Of a stretch of DNA of 64,000 bases, positions 58,365 to 64,000 are shown in pieces. Positions within the stretch are counted from its first letter, which is position 1; each line of letters opens with the position of its first letter. A program made the position numbers and the translations under genes. The stretch spans positions 1,746,001 through 1,810,000 of the forward strand of contig OZ005604.1 of the NCBI GenBank assembly GCA_963930655.1. Direction: 5' to 3'. The stretch comes from Myrica gale (lineage: Eukaryota; Streptophyta; Magnoliopsida; Fagales; Myricaceae). The notes beneath the pieces are model-generated. The model had not been told where the DNA came from. It saw only the letters and a program-made list of their open reading frames with translations, and searched no databases.

Positions 58365-60844
58365 TTAGACCGCGAGAGGAGCCTGCATGAAAAGGTACTG
58401 CACAGAAAATAGTTGTCAGTCAGGCCAGAACATACACCAATATCTTTGAGATAGTTAAAATATTTGGAAAATATACCTCGAATGATTTTCCCGATCTTTC
58501 AAACTCCAGCATGCTTAGAGCAACTTCACAACTTTGGGAGACAATAGGCTCCGGGTCCATCACAAACTCCTCAAGAAGTGCTATACTTTGCTCATCTACA
58601 TGTGCACAAAACACAAAAACCAATAAAATGACCCTAAAACTGAGAACACTTGACATCGGATGCTACATCACACCGTTACGATACTAAGTAACTGGTTAAA
58701 AAAGAAACCACTGCAGCTTTCCTATGACAACAATGCATGCTGCCTCTGCAATAATAATCTATAGAATGAATCATCACAAACCATATAAAATGGATGAGGT
58801 GAGAGCCTAGCATGTTGTCACTGCATAAACGGGGACATGAAAAGAAAAAACTTTAGTGATTGGAAGAATTATTCAGCTGGATAGCACAAAGCAGAGGGGG
58901 AGAAATGAAGCTTCCATCTGCTTTTCTGCTAGGTGTTTCTAGATACAGCAAGCACATTGAGTCCCCGCAGGGGGGGGGGAGGTTTAGAACAACATCCAAA
59001 TGAGTGTTCAGACAATAGCCACTATTAAGAATAGGGATAACAGAGGTCAGATAGATATCCGTTGTCTAACATCAAGTGGTCATACCTGCAATGGAACCAA
59101 GAGCTTCAGCAGCTTCATGTCTAACCATGGGATGCTCCCTCCCATCCCTAAGCATATTGGAAAGTGCAGCTGAAGCAACTTTGTTTTGCAGTTGTCCTAG
59201 CACATAGGCAACCTGAAAATTAAGACAAATACCAATGTTACAGACCTTAGAAAATGAAGAAAAACCCCTAAGAGGAAATGAATTCATCTCAGCCCAGCTG
59301 TAAAAAAATCTAGGACAGAAAGGTATTCAAGGCCTCTATTTTTCTTTCAGATAGAATATTAATTACCGTTTCATTTCCCTCCCCACACATGCCAAATATT
59401 GCCATCTATATTTTCATAGATGATTCTTTATAATCTTGGACAAGGGGAGCCTTTGCATGTTTAAATAAACTCAATTCTACTTTATCACCTTCGACAAGAA
59501 GCTTCTTAAAAGCAATTTGACTAGCTAAGACTAATCCATCTCTCATACCAAAATCATATTCAGAGATAACCATATTGAAGTAAGAAGCACCAATATAAAG
59601 ACAATGAAAGAGGTACATAACACACCTCATGTTTAAGTAGAGCACTTTTTGAACGCAAAGAATCAATTACAGCAGAAACAGCTTCATCTCCACCATGATT
59701 TCGAAGAGCAAAGAGAGCTGCATACCTCTCATACATGCCCTTTTCTTCATCCAAGAGCACTTCCCTGAATATTTAAATCAGTTCATAAACCTACTCACTA
59801 TATATGTGGAAATTGGTTTTAGATGTTAGCCAATAGACAAACACACCTTAAATGATCTACCGAAGAACAGGAAGCTGGTGCAGCAGGATCAACGGACATA
59901 AAGGGTGATGTTCCTTTGCTGTTCCCTCCAGCGTCCTTCATTTGCTCAATCCGGTTGAGAGCCAATTCGCATGTCTCTCTAACCTCCTGAGCCGGATCCA
60001 GGACCAAACTATTCTTCAGAATAGGAACAATACTCTCCAACCCAATTGCTCCCAGTGCTTCCGCTGCCTATGTGATTAACAGGATTACACATTTAGAAAC
60101 GAGGTCGGAAAGATGGCGAACGACAGGAAAGAAACATTAAAAGGTTTGGATTTACCTCATGGCGAACTATGGGATGCAAAGAAAGATCATTGAGTGCTGA
60201 GATTAAAGCTGGAATTGCTTCCGCATCTTGCATTTGACCCAATGCAAATGCAGCCTCATGCGCTAACAAATTTGACGAATCCCTTGTTGCTGTAGAAGAG
60301 TTAAAACACACATAATTTCTTTTGTGTATTCAACTCACGAAACTATTCAATATAACCAAACAGTTCCTCTGTTCTCTATAAACGGCAGTTCAGTAATTTG
60401 GATGAAGAAAACTCGGCGGCATTATTCACAGAACCATACTAGAAAGAAATGTAGCAAACACAAACTAAAAGCATAATCAACAGCTAACCTTTCAGGTTCC
60501 AGTTTTTTTTTCCCTATGCAATTTAACAAGACACGATATGAATTTTATACTCCTTAACAAGAATCGTGTACATTTTAGTTGGGAAATCCATAAAAGTAAG
60601 TTCCAAAATATTAGTAATCAAAAGTCCGAACAAAACAAAAAGAAGAGGTTTTTAAAAGATTGAACTAACCGAGGATAAGGGCGTTGCGAGGAGCATCGCC
60701 TTTGAGATTCCGGAGAGAGAAGAGGGCTCTGAACCGCTCCGATATCGGCTGGGCCACGTCGCCCAAACGGTCGCAGAGGAATTTCTCCATCGCCGGCGAG
60801 CAACCGAATGCGCTGAAGCTGTCATCATTCTCCGAAGCACCCAT
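58365..60844 (-). CDS. deoxyhypusine hydroxylase (DOHH), seven exons
   Basis: Minus strand, exons 60670-60844, 60156-60289, 59847-60067, 59626-59764, 59086-59212, 58477-58595 and 58365-58397. They join in frame to 948 bases, 315 residues, the usual size. The protein is built from HEAT-like repeats in two halves. The four His-Glu pairs that hold the di-iron centre are all visible: [34 protein letters not shown] and [15 protein letters not shown] hydroxylates deoxyhypusine on translation factor eIF5A, the last step of hypusine formation, in the cytosol. The short last exon encodes [10 protein letters not shown]. It lies in tandem with PARP1 and divergent from the Bet1-like SNARE gene at 62076. 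All splice sites are GT..AG and no defect is seen. Confidence 0.96.
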
Positions 60845-61099
60845 GGGAATTCGCTTCTCAGAATTAGCGTGAGCCTTGAGCCGGGCTTTCTACAAGGACC
60901 TCTGAGAATCGGATGCTCCGTACTGGAAAGAAAGACGAGTAAAGTTTTTCTTTACTGATATTCCAAGTGGCGGCGTCTCATCGTGATCTTCTACAGTGTA
61001 TGACCTCTTTTTCATTTCTCATTATTTCTATACTATTAAAAACCTAAGATAAAAAGAAAAATAAAAAAAGAAAAATTCAAAGAAGAATATTTTTATTTT
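60845..61099. promoter_or_regulatory. DOHH upstream region
   Basis: The 5' UTR and proximal promoter of the minus-strand DOHH gene must lie here. No clear TATA box is seen, common for plant housekeeping genes. It is bounded by the foldback element at 61100. Confidence 0.4.
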
Positions 61100-61501
61100 G
61101 GGGAAAGTACAATTTTTCATCCACAAATTACCTTATGTTTTGCATTTTGCACCATAAACTACCAGTTTTGACACTTTGCACTCTCTAATTACCAATTTTC
61201 GACATTTTACACACTTTGTCAAATTTTTAGACTAAAATGACGATAATGTCCTTAACCAATTATATATATATTAAATATATTATTATCAATTTATTAATTT
61301 TTTAAAGGTATTATTGTCAAATTGAGGGTACAAAATATTTAATATTAGTAATTGGAGGGTGTATTGTGTCAAAGTGAGTAGTTTATGGTGTAAAATATAT
61401 AATATTGGTAGTTTGAGGATGCAAAATGTTAAATATGGTAGTTCGAGGTGAAATGTGTCATTAACTCGATAATTTGTGAGTGGAAAATATATTTTCTCCC
61501 C
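61100..61501. mobile_element. foldback MITE between DOHH and the SNARE gene
   Basis: 402 bp. The ends GGGGAAAGTAC and (inverted) GGGGAGAAAATA start a long imperfect palindrome with shared caccataaactacc, ttttgcat and their complements. Flanking TTATTTT occurs at 61093-61099 and 61502-61508, matching over 7-8 bases. The GGG...CCC ends and an 8-9 bp duplication resemble the MULE-type elements at 5435 and 42974. Confidence 0.7.
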
Positions 61502-62075
61502 TTATTTTATTCCATTTGAAAAAAAATAAAGCTTCTTTTATACTTCCATTTTATTTCATTTTGCCGAAAAAGAAAAAAAAAACCCGAGGGAAATATGGCA
61601 GTTGGATCAGGACCCACCAGAAATTCATTTCCAAATCACATCTGGGCAGCTCTAGCAAAAAAACACCAGAATGGATCAGGATCAGTCCCTTCCCTGACCG
61701 AACCTCTTTCCACATGCGACTCGATCCCTGCGTTTTTATGTTCTACACCTTATTCTTGTAGGGAACACTTTGTAAAACTTCGAGGGCTCCGTCCAAAGGT
61801 AGTGTGCCCACGGGTCATATCATTATCCCCTTCCAAATCTCCTCTCCCTTCTCTCTGATTCCCTACCGTCTATTTCAGATCTGAATTCTTCTCACTGCTC
61901 GAAATGTTTTTCTCTGTTTTGATTCGTCTCAATTTTTCGTAATATTTTCTTTTGGATAAAATTCTTTTTGGTTCTATCTCTGTCTAATTGTCTTCCTTCC
62001 TGTTAGAAGATCGAAGAGCTCGGATTACCCGTAGAAGAAGCTGAGTCGCGCATATATTATTTGTGATTCTCAGAC
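61502..62075 (+). promoter_or_regulatory. upstream region and 5' UTR of the SNARE gene
   Basis: Pyrimidine-rich stretch (61820-61870, 61940-62000) before the ATG at 62076, typical of a plant 5' UTR. Open frames at 61480-61858 have no recognisable motif and I do not call them genes. Confidence 0.45.
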
Positions 62076-62089
62076 ATGAATCCCCGGAG
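62076..62089 (+). CDS. Bet1-like SNARE, first exon only (gene runs off the window)
   Basis: ATG AAT CCC CGG AG followed by a good donor GTTAGT gives MNPR plus a split codon. Arabidopsis Bet1-like SNAREs (BET11/BS14A) begin MNPRRE, from memory, and a very short first exon followed by a long intron fits. No downstream exon is found before 64000, so the rest lies outside. Bet1-type SNAREs act in ER-to-Golgi vesicle fusion. The call rests on five residues, the donor, and position next to DOHH; in Arabidopsis, as I remember it, BET11 (At3g58170) is the neighbour of the DOHH gene At3g58180. Confidence 0.6.
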
Positions 62090-64000
62090 GTTAGTTCAAT
62101 TAATTAGGAACTAATTGTTCCAGTCATTCGAGAATATGAACTCTTTTATATCTGTTAAATTGAAGCTTTATGCTTTCTGCATTTAGATTGTTAAATATAA
62201 TTTTCTGTGATTTAGTAGTAAGGGCACTGCAAGATCCAGTGTGCTTAGATTGTTACGTGGAAGTAAATGTGTGAAACTAGCTACGTGGAGAGATCTGTTT
62301 GCCTTCTTGATCTTGTGTCTTTAGGCGAGTGAATGAGCTGCCATTCGAATAGCTTGGGTCATTGAGGCCGAGTCTCGACATTTAAAGGGTTTCCAGAAAA
62401 GATTGTGGGTGGCATTTGTTTACTGAAATTTTGGGAATATTTTGAATGTTGAACTTTATTGGGGTTTGTGAAAAGTTTGAAGTGTACGTGTAAAAGTTGG
62501 AAATTTTAAAGTGTTGTTTTGTTGGAAATTTTGGGCCCCAAAATTTTGGGCAAACAAACATAAAAATTCTTGTATTTGCTACTTATCAAAAAAAATTCTT
62601 GTGCTTGCTGCTATCAGAAACTGCACCTCGATATCTGTGCATTGAGAGTCTCGTGGATTGAGGGATCATTATGGCTTTTCCTTGGAACGATTTTTGGTTT
62701 TTTTACCACATCTGTTTGGTTGCGTGAGATGAATAGATTCTAGTTGTCTGTTTCTCTTTCGGTTCTCTTTTGAGTAAGTGTGAATTATGGGGTAGGATTG
62801 GCTCGAGGGCATTATGACATGAGACTAATTCTTTAATGGTTATTTTTATTTTCTCCACAATATGTTACTTCCAATACTGATCATTTGATGGAAATTTGAT
62901 TGGTTCATAGGTGTTATTTTAGCAGGCGATGATCAGGTTGACATATAGTTTGGGTTACGCCCTGTGAACGTTATAGGTGTCTGATAGATGTACATTCAAG
63001 TCTAGATTGTACTTCCGTAGCATGGGCACTTAACCTAACTATATAACAGAAGATGCTCGCTCTTTTTGACAACATGCTTGCTGTTTATATTCTTTGGTGA
63101 AGTGCTCTTGCCCATGATAACGACCATAGGAATCACCAAGAAAATACATTTGGTACATTGTATTCAATTATCTAGTGAAGGAGAACCCAATTTTAAATTA
63201 GCTTGCCTAGTGTGGTCAAGTGTTTGATACATTTCTTAGGATACCTTCATGGCTGATGCTTGTATTAGAACATGAATGGAAACTCACATAAGTTACTCAA
63301 CTTGAGATTTCAAACAATGTATAGATTCAACTGTTAACGTTGAGGGTATACCACCACATTGGTGGTTGTTAAACAGACTAACAAAGATCCTATCGTATGA
63401 AACTCTCATGTCAGATGATCCTCCAACCAAATTATTTGCTTTATTTTAACCCAACCTACTGCACCAGCTGTGTATTGTACATTAAATACTTCAAGTAGAT
63501 AATGCTCATCACAGTTAGTCCTAGAAATTACTTTTTTCTAGTTAATTATTGTAGCAGGATATAAGCACAAATTGAGCTCAAATGTTACTTTACATTCTGG
63601 GCTATATATTTTTGTTTTTTCTGTAAAACAGGTTCAAAATGTTTGTTGTAATCCTTTAGTTTGATTCAGCTTCAGTTATTTGTATTCTGGTCTATGAAAA
63701 AAAGGGTTATATCAGGATGTTCAAGGTTTGTTCTGTACATCTCCAGGAGTATCCATCAACCACTGTTCAAGTTTCCTGAAAACTTCTTAGGACTTTAATG
63801 GTAGGCTATGGGCAGTATTGTTATGTGAAGAATATGAAATAGTTATAATTCCCTGGCAAATGAATTTCATTGTCTCTCAAAATACTCTAATACTGGTCTT
63901 CCTCGTAGTTAATTTCTGATTTCTCCTGAACTCTCCCATAGTAGGAAACTCGTGTAGTTTATGGAAAATCATCTGTTCATTTTGGCCCTGCGTTAAGATT
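62090..64000. other. first intron of the SNARE gene, no other gene seen
   Basis: AT-rich DNA without a convincing exon. A MITE lies at 62407-62561. The intron is open-ended at the window edge. Confidence 0.5.
62407..62561. mobile_element. MITE related to the 12913-13092 element, inverted
   Basis: About 155 bp with ends ggcatttgttt and (inverted) atgtttgtttgcccaaaat. Internal ttggggtttgtgaaaa and aaaagttggaaatttt are inverse matches to phrases in 12913-13092. Target duplication not clear. Confidence 0.6.

Noticed and set aside
60684-60872. Plus-strand 62-codon frame
   Set aside because: Antisense to DOHH exon 1.
61480-61858. Open frames before the SNARE start codon
   Set aside because: They begin in the MITE end or the pyrimidine-rich leader and have no motif. 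They are better explained as 5' flank.
1-64000. CRISPR arrays, bacterial operons, ribosome binding sites, tRNA genes
   Set aside because: The DNA is plant nuclear. No spaced direct-repeat array is present, and no complete tRNA with matching A/B boxes and acceptor stem was found by eye.

Overview
This window is nuclear DNA from a flowering plant, most likely a eudicot. The protein-coding genes are split by GT..AG introns and match plant families. The spacers are AT-rich and full of small DNA transposons, LTR-element remains and simple repeats. I read six well-supported multi- or single-exon genes, the first exon of a seventh, a pair of box C/D snoRNA genes and about fifteen transposon-type features. 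All calls come from reading the bases. No alignment or database search was run.

Left third (1-19,100). A minus-strand HR-lesion-inducing-like membrane protein gene (1498-4306, five exons) is followed by an intronless plus-strand PLS-class pentatricopeptide repeat gene (5923-7662), whose stop codon lies inside a MITE. Two tandem box C/D snoRNAs on the minus strand (10591-10967) share an antisense guide to 18S rRNA. A plus-strand class-3 lipase gene (13314-18279, eight exons) carries a frameshift in its last exon.

Middle (19,100-35,000). This stretch is gene-poor. It holds a 433-bp tandem duplication, a 3.2-kb CACTA element (24204-27404) containing a fragment of plastid rps7, and a short, internally deleted Copia retrotransposon (27873-29969) with a target-site duplication still recognisable.

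Right part (35,000-64,000). Two LOB-domain transcription factor genes, LBD29/LBD17-like (+) and LBD16-like (-), face each other across a MITE-rich spacer. Next on the minus strand are a complete 20-exon PARP1 gene (47887-56664) and a seven-exon deoxyhypusine hydroxylase gene (58365-60844). A divergent Bet1-type SNARE gene begins at 62076 and runs off the window.

From memory of Arabidopsis, the order lipase, LBD17/29, LBD16, (PARP1), DOHH, BET11 combines two of its regions, At2g42430-42450 and At3g58170-58190. The window may therefore keep an arrangement that Arabidopsis has split between duplicated segments. The two LBD genes belong to the auxin/lateral-root group. The other genes are housekeeping functions: DNA damage signalling, eIF5A modification, vesicle fusion, organellar RNA processing and lipid hydrolysis.
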